A stretch of 64,000 nt of DNA. It comes from Streptococcus suis. GTDB lineage: Bacteria > Bacillota > Bacilli > Lactobacillales > Streptococcaceae. The position numbers were made by a program, and so were the translations under genes. Under the pieces are notes generated by a model, which was not told the DNA's origin, did not search any database, and saw only the letters and a list, made by a program, of their open reading frames with translations. This document shows, piece by piece, positions 42,632 to 52,610 of the stretch. Position 1 is the stretch's first letter. Every line of letters starts with the position of its first letter. The stretch spans positions 1 through 64,000 of the forward strand of contig NZ_JAIMEP010000001.1 of assembly GCF_019794555.1 (NCBI RefSeq), written 5' to 3'.

Positions 42632-44242
42632 ATGAAACACAAATTTGGAAAAACAGTTGTTACGCTTCTTGCAAGTACAGTTCTTTTAGCTGCTTGTGGT
42701 TCAAAAAATTCGGCTTCTAGCCCGGATTATGAGTTAAAAGATGTTCAGTTTCCGTTGGAAAAATCAGTCACACTTAAGTTTATGACTGCTAGTTCGCCTT
42801 TAGCTCCAGCAGATCCAAATGAAAAATTAATTTTCAAGCGTTTAGAAGAGGAAACAGGTGTGCATATTGACTGGACAAATTATCAGTCAGATTTTGGTGA
42901 AAAACGGAACTTGGACATTGCTTCAGGTGATTTACCAGATGCCATTCATAACGACGGTGCTTCTGATGTAGAATTGATGAACTGGGCGAAGCAAGGGGTC
43001 ATTGTACCAGTCGAAGACTTGATTGATGAGCATATGCCAAACCTGAAGAAAATTCTTGATGAAAATCCAGAATACCGTTCTATGATTACGGCTCCTGATG
43101 GCCATATCTACTCATTCCCATGGATTGAAGAGTTGGGCGAAGGTAAGGAGTCTATCCACACTGTTAGCGACATTGCTTGGATTAACAAAGAGTGGTTGGA
43201 CAAACTTGGTCTTGAAATGCCAAAAACTACTGATGACTTGATTAAGGTTCTTGAAGCCTTTAAAACACAAGACCCAAATGGTAATGGCCAAGCTGACGAA
43301 ATTCCAATGTCCTTTATCAATGGTGGCGGTAACGAGGATTTCAAAATTTTGTTCGGTGCCTTTGGTGTTGGGGATAATGATGACCATTTGGTTGTCAACA
43401 ATGATGGAACAGTTGACTTCACTGCAGATAATGAAGATTATAAGGAGGGTGTTCAATTTATACGTACCCTTCAAGAAAAAGGTCTTCTTGATCCTGAGGC
43501 GTTCGAACAAGATTGGAATACCTATATTTCTAAAGGAAGTGAAAATCTTTACGGTGTTTACTTTACTTGGGATAAAGCAAATGTGACTGGTATGAATGAT
43601 ACCTATGATATCTTACCAGTCTTGGCAGGTCCTGACGGAACCAAACACATCACCCGTACAAATGGTATGGGTTTCCAGCGTGATCGCATGGTCATTACAT
43701 CAGCAAATAAAAACTTGGAGTTAACAGCCAAATGGATTGATGCCCAATACGCTCCACTCCAATCTGTTCAAAACAACTGGGGTACATACGGAGATGAAAG
43801 CCAACAAAACATCTTTGAGTATGATGAAGCAACTAAGAGCTTGAAACACTTACCATTGGACGGTACTGCACCAGGCGAATTACGTCAGAAGACAGAAGTG
43901 GGTGGACCTTTGGCAATTCTTGATGAATACTATGGAACAGTAACCACCATGCCAGATGATGCCAAATGGCGTTTGGACTTGATGCACGCTACTTATATGG
44001 ACTATGTAACAAATGATGAAATCTACCCACGTGTCTTCATGGAACAAGAGGATTTGGACAAGATTGCCCAAGTTGAAGCAGATATGAACGACTTCATCTA
44101 CCGCAAACGTGCAGAATGGATTGTGAACGGCGGTGTCGAAGAAGAATGGGATGGCTATTTGAAAGAATTGGAAAACTACGGTCTGTCTGACTGGTTAGCT
44201 ATCAAACAAAAATACTACGATCAATACAAAGAAAATCAGTAA
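42632..44242 (+). CDS. susX: Fructo-oligosaccharide-binding lipoprotein (LplA/FusA-like)
   Basis: A 536-aa extracellular binding lipoprotein with lipobox LAACG near residue 20. It is longer than ordinary sugar-binding proteins, as in the pneumococcal FusA/SusX that binds kestose and longer fructans. A Ca-binding-like loop DPNGNGQADEIP resembles the EF-hand-type site of that branch. The ATG at 42632 is chosen over a TTG at 42623, as AGGAGG lies eleven bases before it. Specificity is assigned from synteny and the GH32 partner. Confidence 0.87.
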   Translation: MKHKFGKTVVTLLASTVLLAACGSKNSASSPDYELKDVQFPLEKSVTLKFMTASSPLAPADPNEKLIFKRLEEETGVHIDWTNYQSDFGEKRNLDIASGDLPDAIHNDGASDVELMNWAKQGVIVPVEDLIDEHMPNLKKILDENPEYRSMITAPDGHIYSFPWIEELGEGKESIHTVSDIAWINKEWLDKLGLEMPKTTDDLIKVLEAFKTQDPNGNGQADEIPMSFINGGGNEDFKILFGAFGVGDNDDHLVVNNDGTVDFTADNEDYKEGVQFIRTLQEKGLLDPEAFEQDWNTYISKGSENLYGVYFTWDKANVTGMNDTYDILPVLAGPDGTKHITRTNGMGFQRDRMVITSANKNLELTAKWIDAQYAPLQSVQNNWGTYGDESQQNIFEYDEATKSLKHLPLDGTAPGELRQKTEVGGPLAILDEYYGTVTTMPDDAKWRLDLMHATYMDYVTNDEIYPRVFMEQEDLDKIAQVEADMNDFIYRKRAEWIVNGGVEEEWDGYLKELENYGLSDWLAIKQKYYDQYKENQ

Positions 44243-44260
44243 TCAAAAAGGAGGCTACCT

Positions 44261-45619
44261 GTGAAAACAGTTGAAAAAGCCAATGCATACATTCAAGCAG
44301 AAAAAGTAACCGTTGATACGACTTTTATACCAGAGCGTCATTTTGTTCCAGAAATTGGCTGGATCAATGACCCGAATGGGTTTGTCTATTTCAAAGGAGA
44401 ATACCACCTCTTTTATCAATTCAATCCCTATGAAAGTGTCTGGGGGCCAATGCATTGGGGTCATGCCAAAAGTAAGGACTTGGTCAACTGGGAACATCTT
44501 CCGGTTGCCCTCGCCCCAGATAAGAACTACGATAAGGATGGCTGTTTCTCGGGCTCAGCTATTGTTAAAGATGATACCCTATGGCTCATGTATACGGGCA
44601 ACATTGTCAATGAAGATGGCTCTGTCAGACAGGTGCAGAACATGGCCTATTCGACAGATGGTATACATTTTGAAAAAATCGCACAGAACCCTGTTGCGAC
44701 GGAGGAATTTCTACCGGAAGAAGTCATCGCCAATGACTTCCGTGATCCAAAGATTTTCGAGAAAGATGGTCGCTACTATTCTGTTGTGGCAACTAAGCAC
44801 AAAGACGGGGTCGGCTGTATTGTCCTACTAGGATCTGACGATTTGCTGGACTGGCAATTTGAGTCTATCTTCTTAAAAGGGGAAGCCCACCAAGGTCACG
44901 TTTGGGAATGTCCGGATTACTTTGAAGTAGATGGTCAGGAGTACCTGATTGTTTCGCCGATGCGGTATCAAAAAGAAGACAACGACTTTGTCAATATCAA
45001 TTCCAATATCTTTGTGACAGGTCATGTGGACTGGGACAAGAAAGTCTTTGTGGCAGATTCCTTCAAAGAAATTGACCATGGTCATGATTTCTATGCGGCT
45101 CAAACAACCCAAGGTCCAGAAGGAGAGCGTGTCATGATAGCTTGGATGCACACTTGGGGACGTCCGCTTGTACCCAATGACCTTGGTCATAAATGGTATG
45201 GACAAATGACCCTGCCTCGTCTACTCAAGCATGGTGAGAATGGACTCCAACAGGTCTTGCCAGCAAGTATCTTGAATAGCTTTGCCGAAATTGAAATTGG
45301 TCAAGTTATTCAAGGACCAAGCAAATTCTCCCTCAAACTGGATGACAGTTTGGATCTAAAACTTGGAAACGACCAAGATTATCTTCAATTTGGTTACGAT
45401 AAGGAAAGTCAAGAAGTCTACATCGATCGTGGTCACCTTGATATCCAGCAAACTGGAGAAGAAGAATGGTCAACCATTCGCCGATCAGTTACGGTTGAAG
45501 CTGAAGAGTTATTGATTATGATAGATACCAACTGTGTAGAAATTTTTGTCAATAATGGCCAAGAAGTTTTGACCTCAACTTACTATGTTGAGGGTCAGAG
45601 AACTCTAAACACTCTATAA
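44261..45619 (+). CDS. susH: GH32 beta-fructosidase / sucrose-6-phosphate hydrolase
   Basis: A 452-aa fructosyl hydrolase. The nucleophile is Asp in WINDPNG, the transition-state stabiliser is in FRDPK, and the acid/base is Glu in WECPDYF. A five-blade propeller (to about residue 335) precedes a beta-sandwich. It starts with GTG at 44261, decided by AAGGAGG seven bases before. There is no signal peptide, so it cleaves imported fructo-oligosaccharides or sucrose inside the cell. Last gene of the sus operon. Confidence 0.92.
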   Translation: MKTVEKANAYIQAEKVTVDTTFIPERHFVPEIGWINDPNGFVYFKGEYHLFYQFNPYESVWGPMHWGHAKSKDLVNWEHLPVALAPDKNYDKDGCFSGSAIVKDDTLWLMYTGNIVNEDGSVRQVQNMAYSTDGIHFEKIAQNPVATEEFLPEEVIANDFRDPKIFEKDGRYYSVVATKHKDGVGCIVLLGSDDLLDWQFESIFLKGEAHQGHVWECPDYFEVDGQEYLIVSPMRYQKEDNDFVNINSNIFVTGHVDWDKKVFVADSFKEIDHGHDFYAAQTTQGPEGERVMIAWMHTWGRPLVPNDLGHKWYGQMTLPRLLKHGENGLQQVLPASILNSFAEIEIGQVIQGPSKFSLKLDDSLDLKLGNDQDYLQFGYDKESQEVYIDRGHLDIQQTGEEEWSTIRRSVTVEAEELLIMIDTNCVEIFVNNGQEVLTSTYYVEGQRTLNTL

Positions 45620-45649
45620 ATTTGTTTCCCCTAAATTTTTTTCTCCAAG

Positions 45650-45676
45650 AAAGGTCCTGCTTGCAGGGCTTTTTCT
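45650..45676 (+). terminator. Terminator of the sus operon
   Basis: AAAG-CCTG-CTTG-CAGG-CTTT hairpin with a G-U/bulge in the middle and a TTTTTCT tail. Confidence 0.75.
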
Positions 45677-45735
45677 GATGTGAAAAATCTCCGTAATTAT
45701 GATAAAATAAGGAGATTGAGAAAGTTGAGGTATCT

Positions 45736-48111
45736 ATGCGAAAGACGGGTAAAAAAGGTAAGACAACGAGACGTCCGACAAAGGCGGAGTTGGCCCAACA
45801 AGAGCGTGTCAAAAAGATGGTTTTACGTATCATAGGGATCCTATTTTTGGCATTTTCAGCAAGTCGACTAGGCATTTTTGGGGTAACAAGTTACAATATT
45901 TTTCGCCTACTGTTTGGAAGTTTGGCCTATCTATTAATAGCAGGTGCATTCTTCTATTTCTTGTTTCCAAATAAGATTCGGAATCGTGAAGGAACAATCT
46001 CAGGTTTTTGGCTAATTATTGTGGGACTCTTGCTCGAATTTCATGCCTATTTTGACTGGCAGTTTAAGGGTGAAGATTTATTCCAACAAACACTTAAATT
46101 AGCAATTAGAGACTTGTCATCGTTCCAAGTGAAGGGGTTCTTTGGAGGTGGTCTGGTTGGGAATGTTCTTTATCTGCCAGTTTCGTTTTTATTTTCAAAC
46201 ATTGGAGTATTTTTCATCGGCTTCTTATTGATTGCCTTTGGAATTTTCTTTATGAGTCCATGGTCTGTTTATGATGTAGCGGATGGAATGGCAGTTTTCA
46301 GAGATAGACTTTCAGAAAGGCAGGAAAAAAGAGCAGAGCTTCGCGCTCAGAAGCGGGTTGAACGAGAAGAAAAACGCCAGCAAGAATTAGCTCGTCTTGA
46401 GGAGGAGCGACTCCGGATTGAAAATGAAGTTGAGGCAACCGATGAAAGTACCTCTCCTGAACGAAAAATTGATTTTGAGACAGGGGAAATCCTAGAGGAA
46501 AAAGAGATGGAAGAACCCGTTCAAGTGCCAATTTTTTCTGAATTTGATCATTTGGAACCAGAGGATGAATTTCCGATTATGCTCGCGGAGGACGACATTT
46601 CAGCTACGCTTGAGAACCAAGAAAGTAAGGTTGAAGAAGTTGAAGATACGGATATTCAGATTGACTTCAAGCCTAAGCAACGATTAGCCTATAAATTGCC
46701 GAAAATTGATTTATTTGCACCTATTAAAGTCAAGGGACAAGGCAATGAAAAGCGAATCGTACGTCAGAATATAAAAGTGTTAGAAGATACCTTTGCAAGT
46801 TTTGGGATCAAAGTAGTTGTTGAACGGGCAGAAATTGGACCTTCTGTAACTCGGTATGAGCTGAAACCAGCAGTTGGGGTTCGCGTCAATCGTATTTCTA
46901 ATTTGGCAGATGATCTGGCTCTTGCCTTAGCTGCTAAAGATGTTCGGATTGAAGCTCCTATTCCCGGGAAGTCTTTAGTCGGTATCGAGGTTCCTAATAC
47001 AGAAGTGGCAATGGTGCCTTTCCGAGAATTATGGGAACAATCCAAGACAGACCCAGCTAAATTGTTAGAAATTCCGCTTGGTAAAGCTGTCAATGGGACG
47101 GTGCGTTCGTTTGATTTGACACGGATGCCCCACTTGTTAGTTGCTGGCTCGACAGGATCGGGGAAATCAGTGGCTGTCAATGGGATCATTTCATCTATTT
47201 TGATGAAAGCAAGCCCAGACCAAGTGAAGTTCATGATGATTGACCCTAAAATGGTAGAGTTATCGGTTTACAATGATATTCCTCATTTATTAATCCCTGT
47301 TGTAACCAATCCACGGAAAGCCGCACGGGCTCTTCAAAAAGTCGTTGACGAAATGGAAAAACGGTACGAACTTTTCAGTCAAGTAGGGGTTAGAAATTTG
47401 GAAGGCTACAATTCCAAAGTGGAAGAATTTAACAGCCGTTCAGATGAAAAACAAATTCCATTACCACTTATCGTTGTTATCGTAGATGAGTTGGCAGATT
47501 TGATGATGGTAGCTAGCAAGGAAGTTGAAGACGCAATTATACGTCTTGGTCAAAAAGCCCGTGCCGCGGGTATTCATATGATTTTAGCAACACAGCGTCC
47601 TTCAGTAGACGTTATCTCTGGTCTAATTAAGGCAAATGTTCCATCTCGAGTTGCTTTTGCTGTAGCATCAGGTACCGATTCACGAACTATTTTGGGGGAG
47701 AATGGTGCCGAAAAATTACTTGGTCGTGGTGATATGCTGTTCCATCCGATTGGTGAATCGGCCCCAATGCGTTTACAAGGTTCATTTATTTCAGATGATG
47801 ATGTAGAGCGAATTGTTCATTTTGTCAAAGATCAGGCTGATGCAGAATATGATGAAACCTTTGATCCAGGAGAAGTATCTGACAGTGATACAGATTACGG
47901 TGCAAACGGTGGATCCAACGAAGGAGATCCACTCTTTAATGAAGCAAGAGCATTAGTAATCGAGACGCAAAAAGCCAGTGCATCGATGATTCAACGTCGC
48001 TTATCTGTCGGATTTAACCGTGCAACACGACTAATGGAAGAACTAGAAGCTGCTGGTGTCATCGGCCCTGCAGAAGGCACAAAACCAAGAAAGGTATTGG
48101 AAACGCAATAA
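45736..48111 (+). CDS. ftsK: DNA translocase FtsK/SpoIIIE
   Basis: A 791-aa division-site DNA pump. Four N-terminal membrane helices lie at about residues 30-185, then an acidic/basic linker (190-320), then the RecA-like motor with Walker A GSTGSGKS at 471-478 and Walker [13 protein letters not shown]. The C-terminal gamma winged helix (about 720-790, [19 protein letters not shown]) reads chromosome orientation sequences. Expected to clear the terminus region during septation. The stop codon overlaps the next start by one base. Confidence 0.96.
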   Translation: MRKTGKKGKTTRRPTKAELAQQERVKKMVLRIIGILFLAFSASRLGIFGVTSYNIFRLLFGSLAYLLIAGAFFYFLFPNKIRNREGTISGFWLIIVGLLLEFHAYFDWQFKGEDLFQQTLKLAIRDLSSFQVKGFFGGGLVGNVLYLPVSFLFSNIGVFFIGFLLIAFGIFFMSPWSVYDVADGMAVFRDRLSERQEKRAELRAQKRVEREEKRQQELARLEEERLRIENEVEATDESTSPERKIDFETGEILEEKEMEEPVQVPIFSEFDHLEPEDEFPIMLAEDDISATLENQESKVEEVEDTDIQIDFKPKQRLAYKLPKIDLFAPIKVKGQGNEKRIVRQNIKVLEDTFASFGIKVVVERAEIGPSVTRYELKPAVGVRVNRISNLADDLALALAAKDVRIEAPIPGKSLVGIEVPNTEVAMVPFRELWEQSKTDPAKLLEIPLGKAVNGTVRSFDLTRMPHLLVAGSTGSGKSVAVNGIISSILMKASPDQVKFMMIDPKMVELSVYNDIPHLLIPVVTNPRKAARALQKVVDEMEKRYELFSQVGVRNLEGYNSKVEEFNSRSDEKQIPLPLIVVIVDELADLMMVASKEVEDAIIRLGQKARAAGIHMILATQRPSVDVISGLIKANVPSRVAFAVASGTDSRTILGENGAEKLLGRGDMLFHPIGESAPMRLQGSFISDDDVERIVHFVKDQADAEYDETFDPGEVSDSDTDYGANGGSNEGDPLFNEARALVIETQKASASMIQRRLSVGFNRATRLMEELEAAGVIGPAEGTKPRKVLETQ

Positions 48112-48497
48112 TGAAACTTGATACGGTACACCATATTGCTATTATTGGTAGCAATTATGAAAATACAAGGGAATTTTATGTTGAAAAGTTAGGGTTTGAA
48201 CAACTTGATGAGCATATCCGTCCAGAAAAAAAGGATATTCTTTTTAATGTAAGAAAAGGTAATCTGGTTTTGGAAATTTTCATTAAACCAGATGCCCCCA
48301 AGCGACCAGCTATGCCAAATCCAGAGCATACTGGACTCCGTCATCTAGCATTTAAGGTTGAGAATGTAGAAGAGTGTTTAAGCGAGTTTGATATACTTGG
48401 GATTCGGCATGAAAGCGTACGGTGGGATGATTTTGACGGAAAAAAGATGGCATTTTTCTTTGATCCAGATGGTCTTCCATTAGAAATCCATGAATAA
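48111..48497 (+). CDS. VOC-superfamily protein (glyoxalase/dioxygenase fold)
   Basis: A 128-aa vicinal-oxygen-chelate protein. Candidate metal ligands are VHHIAI near the start, VLEIF, TGLRHLAFKV and LPLEIHE at the end, in the order of lactoylglutathione-lyase-like proteins. TAATG overlap with ftsK couples translation. The substrate is unknown; lactoylglutathione lyase and fosfomycin-resistance-like roles are both possible. Confidence 0.85.
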   Translation: MKLDTVHHIAIIGSNYENTREFYVEKLGFEQLDEHIRPEKKDILFNVRKGNLVLEIFIKPDAPKRPAMPNPEHTGLRHLAFKVENVEECLSEFDILGIRHESVRWDDFDGKKMAFFFDPDGLPLEIHE

Positions 48498-48559
48498 TTT
48501 CGTCATTACTTGTAGGAATTTGAGCAAGTTATAATAAAATTTGAACCATGATTGGAATA

Positions 48560-48592
48560 AAAGTAGTTAGTAAACAGCTAATTACTTTTTTT
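48560..48592 (+). terminator. Terminator of the ftsK unit
   Basis: AAAGTAGTTAG (48560-48570) with CTAATTACTTT (48578-48588), one G-U, and a T-run. The following 250 bases are very AT-rich and hold no gene until the opp promoter. Confidence 0.75.
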
Positions 48593-48839
48593 GTCAAATA
48601 ATTTTATGCTTCAATGTAATAAAAACTAACACTATGTGTAAAGGATACAAAGTATGTTATTTACTGTATAATTTTACGGATTAGACTGTTGAGAAATAGA
48701 GGTAAAAACGAATGTTATCAAGCATTTACGAAAACATAATTCGCAAATAGTATAAAAAATAAGTAAAACAACTATGGTGCTAATATATATTACGTATATT
48801 AAAAGCTGAAAGAAAAGTCAGAAAATTTTATAAAAACAC

Positions 48840-48868
48840 TTGCTAGTGAATAAAGATTAGTATATAAT
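48840..48868 (+). promoter_or_regulatory. Promoter of the opp operon
   Basis: TTGCTA (48840-48845), 17 bases, TATAAT (48863-48868), about 50 bases before the oppA start. Confidence 0.7.
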
Positions 48869-48922
48869 CTTAAGCATAACTTAAAAAGTTGTTAAAAAGT
48901 TCATAATCAGGGAGATTTTCTT

Positions 48923-50569
48923 ATGAATAAATGGAAAAAACTTGCTGCAGCTGGTTTGGCTGTTGCTACACTTTCTGTATTAGCTGCCTGTGGTAATGGA
49001 GGTTCAAAATCTTCATCATCAGACACTTCTACAATCAATTGGTATACACCTACTGAAATTCTTACTTTAGATATTTCAAAAAACACAGATCGCTATTCAG
49101 CAATGGCTATCGGTAATGGTGGAAGTAACTTGCTTCGTGTAGATGAAAATGGTAAAAACCAACCTGACTTAGCTGAAAAAGTTGAAGTTTCTGAAGATGG
49201 TAAAACATTTACAGCTACTCTTCGTGATGGAATTAAATGGTCTGATGGTAGCGACATCACTGCTGAAGATTTTGTTTATACATGGCGTCGTATGGTAGAT
49301 CCAGCAACTGCTTCTGAGTATGCATATCTTGTATCGGATGCCCATGTATTAAATGCTGATGAAGTTATTGCCGGTGAAAAACCAGTTGAAGAATTGGGTG
49401 TTAAAGCGGATGGAAACAAAGTTATCTTTACCTTGTCTACTCCAGCTCCTCAATTCGAAAGCTTGTTAACTTTCTCTAACTTTGTTCCACAAAAAGAATC
49501 ATTTGTTAAGGAAGCTGGCGAAGATTACGGTACATCTTCAGATAAGATGTTGTACTCTGGTCCATTCGTTGTAGAAGATTGGAATGGTACAAGCGGTAGC
49601 TTTAAACTCGTGAAAAACGACAATTACTGGGATGCAGCAAACGTGAAAACTGAAACAGTAAACGTTCAAACTGTTAAAAAACCAGATACAGCAGTTCAAA
49701 TGTATAAACAAGGTGAATTAGACTTTGCAAACATTTCACAAACATCTGCTATTTACAATGCAAACAAAAATAATGAAGATGTTATTGATATTGCGGAAGC
49801 TCGTGCGGATTACCTTGTATACAACGAAACTGGTAGTGTTAAAGCATTAACTAATCAAAAAATTCGTGAGGCTTTAAACCTTGCAACTGACCGTGAAGGG
49901 CTTGTAAAAGCAGCAGCTGATACTGGTACAAACCCAGCAACTGCATTTGTACCAAAAGGTTTGGCAACATTGACTGATGGTACAGACTTAAATGAGTTTG
50001 TGTCACAACCGTATACATTTGACAAGGAAAAAGCTGCGCAATTGTTCAAAGAAGGTTTGGCTGAGTTAGGTGTTGATAGTTTAACATTGACAATTACAGC
50101 AGATTCAGATAACCCAATCAAGAAAGCTGCAACTGACTACATCAAAGAACTTTGGGAAACTACTCTTCCAGGCTTAACTGTTGAAGAAAAATTTGTAACC
50201 TTTAAACAACGTTTGGAAGATACAAAAAATCAAAACTTTGAAGTTGCATTCGTAAGCTGGGGCGGTGACTATCCAGAAGGTTCTACTTTCTACGGTTTGT
50301 TCCAATCTGGTTCAGCTTATAACTACGGTAAAGTAAATAGCCCTGAGTTTGACGCTGCATATGAAAAAGCTTTGACAACTGATGCTTTAGACAAAGATGC
50401 AGGGGCTGCAGACTACAAAGCAGCAGAACAAGCTCTTTACGAGGGTTCACACTACAACCCACTTTACAACTTGTCTAACAAAGGATTGCAAAACCCTAAC
50501 ATCGAAGGTCTAGTTCGTAATTCAACTGGTCTTGATGTAGACTTCACATATGCTTACAAAACTAAATAA
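48923..50569 (+). CDS. oppA: Oligopeptide-binding lipoprotein OppA
   Basis: A 548-aa peptide-binding lipoprotein of SBP family 5. Lipobox LAACG is near residue 23, with a Gly/Ser linker. The family signature region is FTATLRDGIKWSDGSDITAEDFVYTW, written here in two parts: FTATLRDGIKWSDG and ITAEDFVYTW. GGGAG precedes the ATG. It supplies peptides as nitrogen source and possibly signalling peptides (e.g. Rgg-type pheromones) to the permease encoded downstream. At 548 aa it is shorter than the ~650-aa streptococcal AmiA group, closer to general OppA. Confidence 0.93.
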   Translation: MNKWKKLAAAGLAVATLSVLAACGNGGSKSSSSDTSTINWYTPTEILTLDISKNTDRYSAMAIGNGGSNLLRVDENGKNQPDLAEKVEVSEDGKTFTATLRDGIKWSDGSDITAEDFVYTWRRMVDPATASEYAYLVSDAHVLNADEVIAGEKPVEELGVKADGNKVIFTLSTPAPQFESLLTFSNFVPQKESFVKEAGEDYGTSSDKMLYSGPFVVEDWNGTSGSFKLVKNDNYWDAANVKTETVNVQTVKKPDTAVQMYKQGELDFANISQTSAIYNANKNNEDVIDIAEARADYLVYNETGSVKALTNQKIREALNLATDREGLVKAAADTGTNPATAFVPKGLATLTDGTDLNEFVSQPYTFDKEKAAQLFKEGLAELGVDSLTLTITADSDNPIKKAATDYIKELWETTLPGLTVEEKFVTFKQRLEDTKNQNFEVAFVSWGGDYPEGSTFYGLFQSGSAYNYGKVNSPEFDAAYEKALTTDALDKDAGAADYKAAEQALYEGSHYNPLYNLSNKGLQNPNIEGLVRNSTGLDVDFTYAYKTK

Positions 50570-50593
50570 GTTGTACGAATGATGAACAAATTT

Positions 50594-50624
50594 GCAAGGA
50601 TTGGATCTGCCAATTCTTGCTTTT
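50594..50624 (+). terminator. Leaky intercistronic terminator between oppA and oppB
   Basis: GCAAGGATTGG (50594-50604) pairs with CCAATTCTTGC (50610-50620), one G-U, followed by TTTTG. Partial termination here would give more binding protein than transporter, a common opp design. Confidence 0.65.
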
Positions 50625-50639
50625 GCTTTGAGGAATAAC

Positions 50640-51554
50640 ATGACTAAATATTTATTGAAAAGGATCGCTATTCTATTGGCGACACTATGGGTTGTTATTA
50701 CCCTTTCCTTCTTTCTGATGCAAATTATGCCGGGAACTCCATACAATAGTCCTAGACTTACTGATGAAATGATTGCAATAATGAACAAACAGTATGGTTT
50801 GGACAAGCCCCTTTGGCAACAATATTTAAAATATCTGACTGATATTTTGCATGGAGATTTTGGTACAAGTTACCAATCTGCTAACCAATCTGTTACAAAA
50901 TTGATTACACAACGCCTAGGTGTATCTATTCATCTCGGTTTTCAAGCCCTTGTTGTTGGTATCAGTGGAGGTCTTTTAGTAGGTGCTGTTTCTGCACGTA
51001 ACAAAAATAATAAAATTGATGGTGTTTTAAGTGTGATTTCTACTCTGGGTATCTCAGTACCGGCCTTCATCATCGGTCTGCTTCTATTGGATTACTTAGG
51101 TTTCAAATGGGCGTTATTACCTCTTTCAGGATGGGGGACTTTTGGACAAACTATCTTGCCAACTTTTGCCCTTGCAATCCCTGTCTTCGCCCAGGTTACA
51201 CGTTTCTTCAGAAGTGAAATGATTGAAACATTAAACACTGACTATATTCAATTGGCACGTGCTAAAGGGATGACAAATCGTCAAGTGACTAATCATCACG
51301 CCTACCGTAATTCCATGATTCCTGTTTTGACCTTGGTTGGACCAATGGCGGCTAATATTTTGACGGGTTCAGCTTTGATTGAACAAATTTTTTCCATTCC
51401 AGGGATAGGTCAACAGTTTGTAACGTCAATTCCTACAAAAGACTATCCAGTGATAATGGGAACTACAATTGTTTATGCGATGATGCTCATGGTAGCCATC
51501 TTGATTACTGACGTGATCATTAGCATTGTGGATCCACGTGTCAGACTGGGATAA
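50640..51554 (+). CDS. oppB: Oligopeptide ABC transporter permease OppB
   Basis: A 304-aa permease with six helices. It starts MTKYLLKRIAILLATLWVV, and the EAA-type loop is DYIQLARAKGMTNRQV. The start at 50640 follows GAGGAATAAC; an upstream in-frame codon at 50592 lies within the hairpin and is rejected. It forms the channel with OppC. Confidence 0.93.
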   Translation: MTKYLLKRIAILLATLWVVITLSFFLMQIMPGTPYNSPRLTDEMIAIMNKQYGLDKPLWQQYLKYLTDILHGDFGTSYQSANQSVTKLITQRLGVSIHLGFQALVVGISGGLLVGAVSARNKNNKIDGVLSVISTLGISVPAFIIGLLLLDYLGFKWALLPLSGWGTFGQTILPTFALAIPVFAQVTRFFRSEMIETLNTDYIQLARAKGMTNRQVTNHHAYRNSMIPVLTLVGPMAANILTGSALIEQIFSIPGIGQQFVTSIPTKDYPVIMGTTIVYAMMLMVAILITDVIISIVDPRVRLG

Positions 51555-51564
51555 GGAGTAAATA

Positions 51565-52596
51565 ATGACAGAACAAAGAAAAACATTTACTTTGGTTGGT
51601 GCGGGTAGCTCAGACTCCCAGGAAAAAATTGAAAAGCCAGCCTTGTCGTTTATGCAAGATGCATGGCGACGATTAAAGCAAAATAAATTAGCAGTTATTT
51701 CATTATGGTTTATTGGATTTTTGTTAGTATTTGCAATTGGTTCAACTTTTGTGGTTTCTACAAATTCTGCCAATAGTTTCAATAGTGAAGAAGTTTCTAC
51801 TTATCGTAACTTGCCGCCAAAAATTAGTGATAACTTACCATTCTGGAATGGATCAATTGTTTATTCAGGAAATACTGAAGCAAACGATGCCTATGCAGAT
51901 CAGAGTGTTCCTGAAGGTGTCAAATTTATTTTAGGTACGGACAACCTTGGACGGAGCATTGCAAAACGAGTAACGGTTGGTATTCGTATTTCACTCTTAA
52001 TTGCGGTTGTTGCTACTTTGATTGACTTAGTTATTGGTGTAACCTATGGTCTGATTTCAGGTTTCTCTGGTGGGAAAGTGGACACAGTTATGCAACGGGT
52101 GATCGAAGTTATTTCTTCCATTCCAAACCTGGTTATTGTAACCATGCTTGGTTTGCTCTTGGGAAATGGTGTGACTTCTATTATTATTTCAATCGCAATT
52201 GTTGGATGGACCTCAATGGCTCGTCAAGTTCGGAACCTAACTCTATCCTATAAGGAGCGTGACTTTGTACTTGCCTCTCGTGCGTTAGGTGAGAGCAACC
52301 TGAAAATTGCTTTTAAACATGTTTTGCCAAATATTTCAGGTATTATTATTGTCCAAATTATGATGACTGTCCCAAGTGCAATCATGTATGAGTCTGTATT
52401 GTCAGCCATCAACCTCGGTGTGAAACCACCTACAGCATCTCTTGGCTCATTGATTACAGACGCTCAGGAGAACTTACAATATTATCCATATCAAGTAATG
52501 ATTCCTGCAGCTGCATTAGTGTTGATTTCGCTTGCCTTTATCTTGTTAGGTGATGGCTTACGTGATGCTTTTGATCCGAAATCAAGTGCAGACTAG
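51565..52596 (+). CDS. oppC: Oligopeptide ABC transporter permease OppC
   Basis: A 343-aa permease. The first helix (about residues 40-62) is followed by an extracellular region (65-125) and then the five-helix core with the EAA loop DFVLASRALGESNLKIAF. LGTDNLGRSI before the core is characteristic of OppC/DppC. AAGGAG precedes the ATG. Confidence 0.93.
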   Translation: MTEQRKTFTLVGAGSSDSQEKIEKPALSFMQDAWRRLKQNKLAVISLWFIGFLLVFAIGSTFVVSTNSANSFNSEEVSTYRNLPPKISDNLPFWNGSIVYSGNTEANDAYADQSVPEGVKFILGTDNLGRSIAKRVTVGIRISLLIAVVATLIDLVIGVTYGLISGFSGGKVDTVMQRVIEVISSIPNLVIVTMLGLLLGNGVTSIIISIAIVGWTSMARQVRNLTLSYKERDFVLASRALGESNLKIAFKHVLPNISGIIIVQIMMTVPSAIMYESVLSAINLGVKPPTASLGSLITDAQENLQYYPYQVMIPAAALVLISLAFILLGDGLRDAFDPKSSAD

Positions 52597-52610
52597 GAAT
52601 GGAGGCTGTG

